A stretch of DNA of 64,000 nt from Cenococcum geophilum 1.58. Its lineage: Eukaryota; Ascomycota; Dothideomycetes; Gloniales; Gloniaceae. Shown piece by piece: positions 34,386 through 46,047 of the stretch. The notes beneath the pieces are model-generated. The model saw nothing but the letters and a program-made list of their open reading frames with translations, made no database searches and was not told the origin of the DNA. The stretch covers positions 4,998,130-5,062,129 of the forward strand of contig KV748177.1 in the NCBI GenBank assembly GCA_001692895.1, read 5' to 3'. The position numbers were made by a program, and so were the translations under genes. Within the stretch, counting starts at the first letter, position 1. Each line of letters starts with the position of its first letter.

Positions 34386-35743
34386 ATGGCAGGCCTCCTT
34401 GCCGTCACCTTTCTCGCGGCAATCTCCCTCGCCAAACATGCAAAAGCAAACCCAGTCTCCTACAATGATGGATATCGCCATCCTCCCAATGGAGTCTGCA
34501 CTGACTACTCTATAAAAGTTACCGCGACATCTACCGGTTACATCTGGGGATCCCCAAATTCGAGGACAATTACGACGTGGTTGAGTTCCTAACGGAAATT
34601 GCGCGCAAAGATTCTGCGGAAGTGTTCCACCCACTTAGCGGCGTGAAGAATGTCACGGACACTTATGAGGTTGCGGCTACATTTTGCACTCCAAGGAAGA
34701 CAAAGGGCGGAAAGGAGAAGACTGTGTTGCTGGCTACCCATGGACTTGGGTATGACAGGCGGTAAGCATCACTTTGTGCGCACGAATCAGGAACGCTGCT
34801 AATTCACACAAGTTATTGGGCCTCATCCTACAAGCCAGAAGACTACAGCTTTGCTGACTACGCTCTCGACAAAGGCTATCCCGTCTTCTTCTATGACAGA
34901 CTCGGCACTGGTCAATCTGAGAAGTGGGATACCGCAACCCATCTACCCACTTTTCTTGCATTAACATGTAAATTGATAGGCTCTCCGGCTATGTCAATCA
35001 AAGTGCAAACCAGGTCGCCGTAATGGGCGAACTCGCCAAGGCTATTCGAGCTGGAAAATACACCGGCAACCTGGGCAAACCCAAATCAACCGTGCTGGTT
35101 GGCCATTCGTTCGGTTCCTACACCTCCCAGGCACTCATTGCCTCTCAACCAGACATCGTTGAAGGTACGCTTCAACCACCATCTTCTCCCTTCCCTAGAA
35201 TATCGGGAAATGTACTAACCAACAGCCGCAGGAGTCGTCCTGACCGGCATCGCCTACCCCAACGCCACGGACCTCGCGCCCCTGTCCTTCAAATGGTTCC
35301 TCGAAGCCTCAGCCTCACGCATCGCCAACCAGCAATCCGCCCAATGGCACGACCGCGACACCGGCTACCTCAACTTCGGCGACATATACGCGCACGTCAA
35401 CACATTCTTTAAGCAGCCCGACTACGGGGTTCCGGCCTCCGAGTACGCGCAGAGCATCGCGCAACCCTTCGCCGCGATGGAGTTCCTGTTGCTGCAGACG
35501 CTCGACCGGAACTCGAGCACCCTCAAGGGCGCCGCGATGGCCACGGCGGGGCAGTATGATTTTGTTGTTTGCGGGGGCGAGTGCGAGAGCACGTTTAGTG
35601 GGGGTGGGGCGCAGGAGATGTTTAAGGGGGCGAGGAAGCTCGATCTTTATGTGCATCCAGGTGCGGGCCATAATGTTAACTTTGGCCTCAATGCTACTGG
35701 GTTTTACGGTGAGATTACGAAGTTCTTGGATGCGAATTTCTAG
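34386..35743 (+). pseudogene. Secreted alpha/beta hydrolase, one frameshift in exon 1
   Basis: Four exons are inferred: 34386-34761, 34813-34923, 34980-35164 and 35232-35743. Introns of 51, 56 and 67 bp have GT-AG ends. The third acceptor could also be 35225, which is in frame. The protein is about 394 aa. It starts with a signal peptide (Leu/Ala-rich, likely cut after AKA) and has the nucleophile elbow GHSFGS (Ser about 206) and a catalytic His in GAGHN (about 371). The acid residue is not certain. Exon 1 changes frame at 34548-34552, where one base is missing after a Tyr-Ile-Trp-Gly stretch; both sides read well, so this is a recent mutation or a sequence error. The substrate is unknown. 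There is no RIP damage. Confidence 0.75.
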
Positions 35744-36523
35744 ATTCGGTTGGAGAAGAAGTGGATGCGGTGGACGGACGAATAGTTTAGATGCAGTGGA
35801 TTGTAATGGGGGGCTTTTGTGATGGGTGCATGAGCCTAGAAGATATAGTTAAGAGAACTTTCGATTTTTTACTCTCGTTAAGGTTACGGTGCCGCCTCTT
35901 TCTTTATAGACTTCTGGCTAGCCGATTTTCTCTTCTCTTTACAACAGGTTTTCAAGTTGGCTGTCATCATAGTTTTTTCTGTCCCAATGCCGGTGCCCTT
36001 ACGTTGTACAGCAGTATTTCATTCAAGGAATTGATTTCTTTTGGCTTCAGTCTCATGTTGCGCCAATTCACACGTTTGAAGCAGTTTCTATCCGAGCAAG
36101 ACCATCTATTCGTTTGAGTCGCTAATAATTAATATTTATCTAGGTAATGTTCGTGACGGTGCTCAGAACGGAAGATAGCGGGACGAGAGCTGTTTCTCGC
36201 AGTACGTTAAGAGAGTGGGTGCTGTGCGTTGGTCCGTTCTACATTTCTACCCAAAACCTCACAGGGTACGGCGCAGGAGGCCGGACTGCTACCTATCTGG
36301 CAGTTCGTAAGGAAAATGAATAAATTCAGAGTATTAAGACGAAATTAGGAAGCTCAGCTTCAGTAGCGGATAAATCAAAATGCCAGAAAACAGAAAATGT
36401 CAACATTCCGCCAAGTTGACCAAACCAGAGCCAGACATACCTACCAATACCAAATTACACCAATTATCGACTCATAGTACCACCTAGAACGCCAAAATTA
36501 GTATAATAATGGCCCAAAGCGCT
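35744..36523. other. Intergenic between convergent genes
   Basis: Holds the 3' regions of the hydrolase (+) and the 725-aa gene (-). A weak frame at 35791-36117 has no recognisable domain. Nothing else was recognised. Confidence 0.5.
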
Positions 36524-38701
36524 CTAGCGGCGCTGCTTCTTGCTCCGAGGAGCCTCGGAGAACTCATCGTCATCTTCATCCTCACCAGTATCGTCGGGTT
36601 TGAAACGAGAAGCATCACTATCTTCATCATAGGCCTTGTTGCTCTTGGTGCGGTTAGTGAATGCGTTTTGGTCACCGTTCAACTCGCGAAGGAGTGCTTC
36701 ACGAGGCTTTTCTTCGTCGTTATCAGAGCTCTCGTCAGCGTACTTCGGCTTCGTGCTAAGCATGCTGCGGTCTCTGAGCTGACGAGTGGATGGCGTGGTC
36801 GTCTCAGCATCTAAGGATAGGGTCTCGACGGAAGCGAGGACATGAGTGCGAGCCTTGCGCTTCTGCCTCTTAGGACCACAGGATGGAGTGGCCTTGGTAA
36901 CAGGAGTGGAGAGGCCATCACCATTGGCTGCCTTCTTGCGCTTCGTGCCCCTCTTGCGCTTCTCAATAACCAGTGGGGTGGCTCCATCATCGGCACCAGT
37001 GAGCGGAGTGCCTGGAGGAGGGTTTTGAGCGCGGTTCCTGAGTGCGCGGCTACGGTTCCCGCGCTGGTTCGTCGCGACCTTGTGGTCGTACTTCAGCGGG
37101 GCATTAACGAGCCACGAAATCTTCTCGCCCGTCATCGCATAGTCGCATGTCGACTTCCAATGCATGAGATGGTCGACGACTGCATTCATGCGCTCTTCGA
37201 AGTTCAAGCCCTCATCGGCGAACTTGGAGCGCACCGACTCATCGATTTCCTCTTCGGTCTTGCCCACGATGTCTTCCGGCAGCATCTTCTTGAAGCTGTA
37301 GACGCGCAGAGTCGAGCCGAGCGTGTGGAGGCGATAAGCCTCGTGCACGATCTCGAATGCGACGGCCTCGGTGTCACGGGTTGGGTACATGTCACGCAGC
37401 CAGTGTTTGTAGGCAGAAGAGCCGTGATCCTTCGCGCCTTTGATGTTGTTCATGGCGAGCATGACGCGGCGCGCCAGCGCTGTAATGTCGCTATTCTCCG
37501 TCGGGACAGTAGCGTCGGGGTAGGCTGGTCGCCAGCGTGCTTGGTTGTAGTGAATTTTGGCGTCACTGAAGCCGCTAAATTGCATCTCGTAGGTGCTCAC
37601 ATATGCGATTTGACCAGTTGCTTTATCGACGCCTTCGACGGTGGCAGCGATTGCGTTTTGGGATGTTTGTTCAATGAGAGTCGCGACAGGTGGGGATGGG
37701 TTGCGTGGATGACCGCGGCGTGGGGGAGCAATTGCTACAGCGTTGGTAGGGTTTCGATTGAGACTGACTTCCTCAATTGCAGTGTCCAGTGAGAGAGGTT
37801 TAGGGGCTAAGGTAGCTGGTCCAAGTGACTGACGAGCGCGTGTGAACTGAGCAATGGGCTCTTCAACACGGCCGAGAGTCTCCAGATTTGGACTACCGCT
37901 TGGTGGGTGAGAGTAGGATTGGCTGATGTTCGATTGACTGAAAGGAGTACCTTCCGCGTGCGCATCAATATCTAGTCGAGCACTGTTCTGGTGAGCGAAA
38001 CCGCCGTGAGCAGCTTGAAGCTGCCGAAAGATTGGAGAATTCTTGACGGTAACAGTATTATTCGTACGCTTTTGCTTCCTCACACGATCCTTGTTTGCGT
38101 GATGCTTTTGCTGGTTGCGATTCAGCTGAATAGGGTTGTCCAAGTGACCAAGTGCATGGGCGACTTGCTGGGGAATGCCACCACACTGCATAGACATGAA
38201 ACTCGAAGGTGAGTTCGCCTGGATCTGAGCCTGAAAATTTTGCTGAGCAAATGCTGCTGATTCAAATGCTGGCAATCGTTGACCAAACAAGAGCTCTTGG
38301 CCAATTGAAGAGTCGGTTTGATATATGTTCATCAGTGGATCGAATGACTGAGCAAAGTCTGTATCCCAACTCGAGAACACCAGCCGCGAGTCCTGTTCGT
38401 AGCTCTGAGGGGAGAACTGAGGTAATTGAGCCCCCATTGTTGTAAGATGCCTTGGGGGAAGCGCAGGAGCATCTAGGGAAGTGCCAAAGAAAGCCCCCAG
38501 AATTGGGCTTTGCGCACCGAAGCCATTGAGTGGCATCGTGGGTGGAGTGTAGGAGGAATCGGTATGAGCGTAGGGAGGGTTGGTAGTTGTCAGATCTGGA
38601 GTTGCTGATGATGGAGGAGACTCTAGTGCACGAGGATCCATCGTGTTGTCCAAGAAAAAATACATACCAGGATCGAAATTTTTGTGGTGTGGATCATTCA
38701 T
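36524..38701 (-). CDS. Hypothetical nuclear protein, 725 aa (paralogue of 46048-48291)
   Basis: A single uninterrupted frame starts at ATG 38701. Residues 1-300 are Pro/Gln/Ser/Asn-rich and look disordered. About 380-540 form the only conserved-looking domain, with RWRPAYPD, KHWLRDMYP, A-x-x-IV-x-EA, LHTLGSTLRVY and a later Cys/Trp-containing helix region. The tail has basic clusters (KRKRGTKRKK near 590, KRQKRKAR near 612), an acidic Asp/Glu stretch near 695-715 and a final SKKQRR. This composition suggests a nuclear, chromatin- or nucleic-acid-associated protein, but that is inference and no named family is recognised. Domain and layout are shared with the 747-aa gene. It is not RIP-mutated. 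Confidence 0.85.
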   Translation of the reverse strand: MNDPHHKNFDPGMYFFLDNTMDPRALESPPSSATPDLTTTNPPYAHTDSSYTPPTMPLNGFGAQSPILGAFFGTSLDAPALPPRHLTTMGAQLPQFSPQSYEQDSRLVFSSWDTDFAQSFDPLMNIYQTDSSIGQELLFGQRLPAFESAAFAQQNFQAQIQANSPSSFMSMQCGGIPQQVAHALGHLDNPIQLNRNQQKHHANKDRVRKQKRTNNTVTVKNSPIFRQLQAAHGGFAHQNSARLDIDAHAEGTPFSQSNISQSYSHPPSGSPNLETLGRVEEPIAQFTRARQSLGPATLAPKPLSLDTAIEEVSLNRNPTNAVAIAPPRRGHPRNPSPPVATLIEQTSQNAIAATVEGVDKATGQIAYVSTYEMQFSGFSDAKIHYNQARWRPAYPDATVPTENSDITALARRVMLAMNNIKGAKDHGSSAYKHWLRDMYPTRDTEAVAFEIVHEAYRLHTLGSTLRVYSFKKMLPEDIVGKTEEEIDESVRSKFADEGLNFEERMNAVVDHLMHWKSTCDYAMTGEKISWLVNAPLKYDHKVATNQRGNRSRALRNRAQNPPPGTPLTGADDGATPLVIEKRKRGTKRKKAANGDGLSTPVTKATPSCGPKRQKRKARTHVLASVETLSLDAETTTPSTRQLRDRSMLSTKPKYADESSDNDEEKPREALLRELNGDQNAFTNRTKSNKAYDEDSDASRFKPDDTGEDEDDDEFSEAPRSKKQRR

Positions 38702-39339
38702 AGGATGAATTTGAGTGTCAAACGAACTCTTGCGTGTTACCGCTCAGTAAAGAGTGAGTATTGCTATTGTAGCAGTAAAGAACAGTGTTTCTTCGAATAA
38801 TATAGAAGCAGGTATCGAAACGTATGAAACGTCGTTGGCTGAGAGTAGAGAAATTGTGAGAGTAAAACTGTGAGAACACGAAGAGGGTGAGGTTGGGAGT
38901 CAAGGGGAGATTTCCTGCCTGAACAATAGGATGTTTATTGATATAGAGGTGAAGCGGTAGCGAGTATTCATTATTAGAGGTTATGGTGGCGATCATCATT
39001 ATGGTGAATATTGAGGGTCGACCAAAATTCACTAGGCAGGACCACCAAGCCAGATCCCAAGATCACGGATCTTACTAGAAGAAAGCTCTTGGTACTGCCC
39101 ATTCAGCGACACTTGAATTTCGAAAAAATCCATGCTTTCCGAAATTCAACAATAGAACTTGGTAAAAAGTTCAAAAACGGTGCTCAGAAATTGCTCGGGC
39201 GCTAACAGCGAGTATATTTTGTATACTTTTATTCTAGGACATTCAAAACATGGACATGGAATCTAGGAACAAAAACCTCCGGAAGGGTAGGGAGTAAGAG
39301 GTGGGGACGTAAGAGATCTCCTTAGGTGTTGTAGTATTC
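38702..39339. other. Upstream region of the 725-aa gene
   Basis: No gene recognised. Short frames at 38718-39205 lack homology-like features. Mixed composition, not RIP-like. Confidence 0.5.
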
Positions 39340-39524
39340 CTACCAGTGATCTATTTGGACCAGCACGAACACTCGCGCTAATGGGATCCAAAATAGCGGG
39401 CTAGCCTATAGTTATAGGTAGCTATTATTCCTATTTAGGTATGGTGCATTGGATCTAGACTAGAGCATTGGAGTGGATTTGACCTCAGATCCGCGCCACG
39501 CCAGTCCAAATAGATCGCTGGTGG
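39340..39524. mobile_element. Small TIR element (MITE-like), 185 bp
   Basis: Terminal inverted repeats of 25 bp: 39340-39364 (CTACCAGTGATCTATTTGG...) and 39500-39524 (reverse complement CCACCAGCGATCTATTTGG...). They differ at four positions, all transitions. No coding capacity. A target duplication is not evident. Confidence 0.6.
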
Positions 39525-39679
39525 TGGGCATGATACAGGACTTAAGATCAGCTCGTGGCCATTGACGGACACAGGGCAAAAATAAGAACTGAAAGAACAA
39601 GCTATCTGTACATTAATCTGTGGAGGGGATCCAAGTATATACTAGCCTTGTTTCAAATTTAAATTCTTCTAATTATCTT

Positions 39680-39931
39680 CTAAATGATCTTTTTGGTTGT
39701 GTGAAAACCGCTCCACAAATCCGCCCGGCTCTTATTTTGCACTCGCGCAACAACGCCTAGGAAATAACTACGCACCTCTTTTGTCAAAAACAACCCACTG
39801 TTGCGGCGCGCCCGAAATAAAATGATCTCTAATCTCGCCAAAATACTTCCCGGCATCCCAGTCCTTCCCCTCCACGAACCTAACGTCGAACTCCCTCCCC
39901 GGCATGAACGTGCATCCAATTTCGCTTAATC
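39680..39931 (-). pseudogene. Unidentified gene remnant
   Basis: Two overlapping minus-strand frames read like one protein broken by a frameshift. The upstream frame (about 39931-39790) has CTFMPGREFDVRFVEG and a WDAGKYFGEI stretch ending in QQWVVFDK. The downstream frame continues to TAG at 39680. Family not recognised. There is no start codon context or intron that repairs it. Confidence 0.35.
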
Positions 39932-40168
39932 GTCACCAACCGTACATAGTAATTGTAGCGAACGGCTGTGACTGCACGGAAGGACCGTTTTGGTTGCCCT
40001 GGAGAATTATTCTGGTTGCCCTGGGGAATTATCCTGATTGGCCAGGGGAGTCGAATTAAAGCAATTTAGAACTTGCCTAATGTACGCTTTCTCTTTCTTC
40101 CCCTTTTTGCCCATGCTGTCTCTGCAGAGAGGTCAATGAAATTTGGCAATATCGTACGGGTGGAAACC

Positions 40169-40416
40169 TGTTAATCGGAAGTCTGTGCACCGATTGTAAG
40201 AAAAGAATGATGACTCTGTCTATTGAATGGTGGCTCTAGAGCCTCTATATATACATAGGAAAGGTGTAGGAAATGAGAACGAGAAGGGGGTAGGGGGGTG
40301 GCAATGGAAACAAGGGGTAGGTGACTAAGTTAATGATTAAGTCAATAATTAAGTCAATGACTGAGTTAATGGGAGGCAGCTGAGTCGGTAATAAGATAAC
40401 CTAATTTAGGTCAACA
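40169..40416 (-). repeat. Copia-3 LTR, left copy
   Basis: TGTTAATCGG...TTTAGGTCAACA. In element sense the core has the TATA-like TATGTATATATAGAGGC promoter. Confidence 0.93.
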
Positions 40417-40423
40417 CACCCCC

Positions 40424-40454
40424 CCAGCTAATTAACTGGTCGGTAATTAGCTGG
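40424..40454 (-). other. 11-bp-stem hairpin at the Copia-3 polypurine tract
   Basis: CCAGCTAATTA (40424-40434), a 9-base loop, TAATTAGCTGG (40444-40454). In element sense the stem runs straight into the G-run and the 3' LTR, exactly as in Copia-1. Both arms keep pairing after RIP. Confidence 0.8.
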
Positions 40455-43400
40455 ATATACCTAAATAGGAAATATCTATGGTATTAAACTAAATAGAAAC
40501 CATCTAATAGCAAGAATTTGATAAGGAAATCGTGTAAATAAGTTAAATAGTATAGTTAAATCTAACTATAATAGAGTCTTAATATTAATCAGATTTAGTT
40601 ATTAAATAAAGCTTTCGTGCTTCTGCCTTAGTAGGGCCTTCGTAAGGCCGTTAGCCGTTATGTTAGTAGTAGGGACCCACTTAATTATAATTAAGCCCTT
40701 TTAAACTTCTTGGCGAAGCTAATACTGGTAGATATCTATGTAACGAAGCTTTATATTTAACTAAGGTCCGTTCTTAGTAAGCAGTTAAATTATCTATAGG
40801 TTATTATAGCCAATTATATATTCCTTATTCGTATAGAGTTATATAGCTTAAAAAAAGCGCTACCACTAAATTAATTCGGTAGCTGCATTTAATAGAGCCT
40901 TAAGCTTAGCTTTAGTGCTTAATATTATAACTATCTTCTGCTTAGTGGAGCGCTAGTTAATTACTCCCCTAAATAGTAAAAATATAAAGCCTTTAGTACT
41001 CTTCTAACTAATAGGATTATTGCTAAATACAGTATCGCTTATATAGACGACGATCTAACTTCTAATATTCCTGTTCGAGTATTTAATCGCCAGAGTTCTT
41101 ATTTAATAGAGGTATACAATCGCTTAATTAACTGCGGCTTTATATAGGGGCGACGGATTATAAAGGAATTCTGCGAGCTTGCTTAAGGCTTAAGTGACGT
41201 TAGGTCGTATAATATAGGTGGCGTATAGTAGTAAGCTAACCTTCCGTTAATATATATAGACCTGCTGCTTAGAGGCCTATTCTGGATTAGGTAAGAGATC
41301 GTCCGTACTTATTAGCGTATATATTAGACAATAATCTTTTAAATAGAAGGTGCTAGCGATCTTATTAATATAGGAATCTTAATAGAGCTAAAGCTTCTAT
41401 TAAGGTTAATTATGGAGGATTTTAATTCTTAAGAACTAGGTTAGTTCTCCTAGGTTCTTAATCTTATACTTCTTCGTTAGCTCTTCCTTAAAGAGTTAAA
41501 GCTTTAGTAGGTCTTCTATGCGGTAGGCTGCTATAATATCGTTAATATAAAAGAATACGATTAGCCAGTCGTTGTAAAATAGGCATAATTCTCTATTAAC
41601 TGCTGTTAGACCTAGGGTCGTTAGGGTAGTTAAGAACTTATTAAGCTAAAGTAGTAGTGATCGTCTAAGGCCGTATAAGGCTCTTTAAAGGAGTAGATAT
41701 ATGCCCTTCTGTTAAAAGCTATTTGGAAACTTAATATAAACTGTTTTATTAATAAGGCTATTGGTAAAGGCGTTAACTATATTGCATTGCCAAGTCTTTA
41801 GATTGCATACAGCGACGATCGCTATTATAGCCCTAAATATTTTTGCTGTAAGAGTTGCTATATATATATCCTTTTCGCTAGGTCGTTATAAGTTACCTTA
41901 TATATAAAGACGGGCTTTAAATTTAACTAGATATCTATTAGTATTAAACTTATAAGTAAATACCTAGGTAATAGGTAAGACGTTAAGTAATATTGTCCGT
42001 ATAACGGTCTTAAATATCCCTCGCTGCTTAAGATTACTAAATTCCTTATTAGCGGCTTCTATAAAGCCATCTTTATACAGGTAAGCTTAAAGCTTTTTCT
42101 AGCTATAAGGTGGTAATGGAAGCTTATTACGGTGTAATCGCTTCTAGTAATATTTAATTCTGGTAGCAAAAGCTTCGTAGAAGGCAGGAAGGGTATCTAA
42201 TTGCTTAATATTTATAAGGTAAGCTTCTTAACGCGTTAAAGGCTTCTTAGTTCTTCTGCTTATTATAATATTAATATCGCCCATATTGCCGCGGATCTCC
42301 TATCTTAGATAGGCTTATTCTCTAGGAACGAGTTCAAATTAGGGTTTTCGCTTAATTAAAGCACTTAACGGCTTTATATTAGTAGTATCTAATTAAGGTT
42401 CTAGCGTCTTAGCTAGGGTAGGGAGGCCTAGTATAGAGTTATCCTTAGAGGCTTATAGGCTAATTACGTCATCGTCCTAATCTATTACTTAATCTTAATT
42501 TTTATTAGCATTTACCTATCGACTTCCACTAATATCTACCTTATTCTCCTTATCTAACGTCTTATCTAACGTCTTGTTAAGCTCTTCCTAAAGCATCCTA
42601 TTAATATTTAATATATTAATTACCTTTAAAATTTAATCCGCACGTTTCTAGAGCAGATTCGTAAGATTTAGCTAACTGTTGTTATAGAGTAATTGCTTAT
42701 TAAACGTTACGTCCCTTATTTAAATTACCTTCTTTTCGCTAGGTATATAGACCCTAAAGATGTTTATTAACTAGTACCCCACTAAGTATTTAATATAAGC
42801 CCTTAGCTTAAGCTTTCGTGTGTATAGGATTTTGTATTTAAGCGGGTAAGCTCTATAGCCGTATACTTATAGGTAAGCTATATTTGGCTTTAATGGCGAG
42901 AGCCCTAGTGCTAACTAGAGCTTCTTAAAAGGTGTTATCTAGCTAAGCTAGGCGCTCGGTGTCTAATTAATTAAATATACTATAGCCCTAACAATTTCTA
43001 GCTAGATCTTTTTTGGTAATTAAGCCTTAATCCGCATATATTAAGACTTAATAATAATTACCCCCCTAGAACGTTTGGTAGAACTATTCTAAGACTTTAT
43101 ATATAGGGCTAACTGCTCTAGTAATATACCTTTTTAGGTTCTCTAGGTATTAAACTCGCTACCTAGAGATGTTTTACCATCAATTCAAATTATAGTGATC
43201 TTTAGGTTATATTGACGTTCTACCCTATTTAAGTATCGTATAATTACTTACGTCGTTAACGACTTATAGGCGAAGGTCTTAACCTCGTTTAAATGTAGAA
43301 ATTCGTTATAGAAATATATTATCCAGATATAACCGTTATACGCCACGATTTCTTAAAATAAGTCGATATGCACTCGGTAAAAGGGTCTGGTTGCCTTGCT

Positions 43401-45279
43401 AGTAGGTAGTCTTCTTAATACAATCTTGTGAGCCTTGCTAACAGCGTAGGTCTCGCAGTTGATTGTTGCTAGACCTCAAAGTTTTGCACTACCTACTTCC
43501 TAGGGTAAATGCTCAATCGCGTTAGGTCCTGCATGGCCCAGTCTCTTATACTAGAGTCTGCCAGCGACTTCCTAATTAGGAAGGGGGTCTCGCAATTAGA
43601 TTGCGAATAAGGCCTTACTTAGGGTCTTTAATTACAGCTCGTTGTACTCTAGGGTTAATTAATTATAATGGCGCTCGCAATATATAAACGTCTTATAATT
43701 ATTTTTATATAGTAGGTTCTTCTTATTATCCCACCATATATCCCTATTATTAAACTTTCTTAGGTAGGCTAAATTTATATAAAAACCTAGTATATAAGCT
43801 GCGTTAGCTAAAAAGATTTTTCTAGGACCTAATAGCGTTTAGATAGTAATTGCCGCCATCCCTATACCCTTAACTAGATCTATACCCGTCCTGGTATATA
43901 CGAAGTTATTACTTAGTTAGAGCTCGTTAACAAACCTTAATTAATTGTTAATAACGTATATAGTGGTTCCATTATTAAGGATTACGCTATTATATAGCTT
44001 ATAGTTAGTGCCTACTTTATAGGCGCCTATTTAATATACGTAAAAGGTACTATTATCTTCCTTTTTATCTGGGCTTTATGCAGCTTCCTTTTCTAAAAAC
44101 TACTTTCTAACCTTCTTAAGTATTTACTTATGCCATTTTAGGGCATTAATAATCTTTTCCTTAACCTTCTTGGCCGTAGCTTTGTCTAATTTCCAGTCCT
44201 TTAATTAAACTAACTCGTTAATATAAGGATAGTCCTAGAACTAGTAAATAGCTCCACAGTAGCATATCAGGGTATCTTTCTTCCGTGCCGTCTTGGAGGT
44301 GGTAGGGGCCTTATCCTTAAGAGCCTCGTCCTTAGAAGCCTTATTAATTAGCTTACCCTAGAAGCTTACTACATTGGTACTAAGCTGAGCTCTATTCTTC
44401 TGCTAGGCAGTCTCTAATTATTAATAGTTTTAATATATATTAACTAGTCGATATATAGATATTACGTGGTTTTTGGCCTAGTCGTATTTATCGAATTTAA
44501 CCCTCCACGTTAAGGCCTAATTTGGTAATACTAGCTCTACCACTAGTAGAAAGTCTCTAATTGCTTAGTCGCCGTCTATATCTAATAATTTAATCTTTTT
44601 ATAGTTATTATACGTCTTCTCCTACTGCTATAACTAGGTCTCGAAGTTCTAATTCTTTAGGCCCTTTTTAACCTTGGCGTATTAAGTAGATAGGTAGAGC
44701 TAATATGCAGTATTAGTAGGGGCAACCCTCTCCTTAAGAGTTACTAGTACGTTATATACTAAGTTAATACCTAGTATATAGGTGTTTAGATGTCTAGCTA
44801 CTACACCGGTAGTATAGCTTTGTAAAGAAGTTAAGGCCGCCTTCTGCTTCTTATACTCCTTCTTTACTATCTTATACCTCTTACGGAGAATTTAAAGCTC
44901 GTCCTTCTCGTCTTTAGAGAGAGCTGCATATAAGGTCGTTCCTATCTTTACATCTTAAGGTCTAGGAAAGACTGGTTTAATTAATTGGGGTAACTTATCC
45001 CATTTGGTTAAGGGGTCAACGTATTCCTATACGTCTCCTGTTTAGGCGCGAAGCCTAATAAGGTCGATCTATTCGTCCCAATCGGCTTAGCTCAATAATA
45101 TTACCGTTGTGGTGATAGCTTGGGTAGGTGATTAAGAAGTTATATTAAAAAGGTGCTTATAGAAAGGTTAAAGGATTTGGTAATAAGTAGTATTTTAATA
45201 AGGGGTATATTAATTAAATAGATTAATTAAATTAAATAGTTAAATAGGGGCAATACGGCAAGCAACCCGGGCTTATAAC
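40455..45279 (-). pseudogene. Copia-3 gag-pol, RIP-destroyed
   Basis: No frame longer than a few dozen codons survives. The RNase H/RT half is on the left (RT box near 41545), integrase in the middle and gag on the right near 44300-45150. Gln and Trp codons are replaced by stops throughout. Confidence 0.75.
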
Positions 45280-45527
45280 TGTCAATCGGAAGTCCGTGCA
45301 CCGATTGTAAGAAAAGAATAATGACTCTGTCTATTGAATGGTGGCTCTAAAGCCTCTATATATACATAGGAAAGGTGTAGGAAATGAGAACGAGAAGGGG
45401 GTAGGGGGGTGGCAATGGAAACAAGGGGTAGGTGACTGAGTCAATGATCGAGTCAATGATTGAGTCAATGACTGAGTCAATGGGAGGCAGCTGAGTCGGT
45501 GATAAGATAACCTGATTCAGGTCGACA
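45280..45527 (-). repeat. Copia-3 LTR, right copy
   Basis: TGTCAATCGG...TTCAGGTCGACA, followed by TSD AAACC. It retains more CA/TG than the left copy. Confidence 0.93.
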
Positions 45528-45595
45528 AAACCTCACGATATTTGGCAAAGATCACGACCCTGCAACAGAGGTGTTCGCTACGATTGCTATATACA

Positions 45596-46047
45596 GCTGA
45601 TGGCAATTAGGCGAAGTTGAATGTGTACCGAATTTAAAACCTGCGGAAGGAGGTGAAGCTGGTCATGCTATGTAACTCGTGTGTAGATTGATTTACGAAG
45701 AAAAAGAGACTATATGTACAAGGCCAAGATACCCCCGATCTAGTTTTAACCTGGTAGACGACGACCAGTGATTGGCGCTCGGTCAACAATATCTCAATGG
45801 AGCGGTTGCAGATTCAAATCCTTACACAACGTCTTCAAGAAGGAAAAAAGGATACTCAGACAATTAAGATTAATGATGCTATAGAAAGCACCAGACTAAA
45901 AATCAAGAAACAAACAAAATCAAGGATGAAAGTTTAAACCAATACTAATAGGCGCAATCACAAAAGAAAATCTCGTCCAAGCTGCTCAGGTTCTACTCAA
46001 CTGCTCAGCGTCTACTCAACCGCTGCTAAACCGAATTACAACTCCGC
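45596..46047. other. Intergenic, 3' side of the 747-aa gene
   Basis: Normal composition. Nothing recognised. Confidence 0.5.

Larger units (their letters stand above)
40169..45527 (-). mobile_element. Copia-3: complete Copia retrotransposon
   Basis: LTRs of 248 bp lie at 40169-40416 and 45280-45527, flanked by AAACC (40164-40168 and 45528-45532). The C-run at 40418-40425 is the minus-strand polypurine tract. On the minus strand about 41520-41575 reads F-F-Y-I-N-D-I-I, the RT box with RIP change, and the integrase lies upstream at about 42900-43500. Length is 5.36 kb. The interior is strongly RIP-mutated. The LTRs differ at about 15 positions, every one a transition, and the left LTR is the more mutated. 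Confidence 0.92.
39941..45595. mobile_element. Small TIR element split by Copia-3
   Basis: The left end (39941-39963) and the right end (45573-45595) are inverted repeats around ATAGTAATTGTAGCGAAC, differing only by C/T changes. Removing Copia-3 and one TSD copy leaves an element of roughly 290 bp. Its left part also has a local duplication of TGGTTGCCCTGG...GAATTAT at about 39992-40035. The target duplication of the element itself was not resolved. Confidence 0.5.

Noticed and set aside
36842..37792. 316-aa plus-strand frame
   Set aside because: Fully antisense to the 725-aa gene in GC-rich codons. Shadow frame without domains.
5118..45527. tRNA primer-binding sites next to the LTRs
   Set aside because: Sequences next to the 5' LTRs were inspected, but none could be matched with confidence to a tRNA 3' end, so no feature is claimed.
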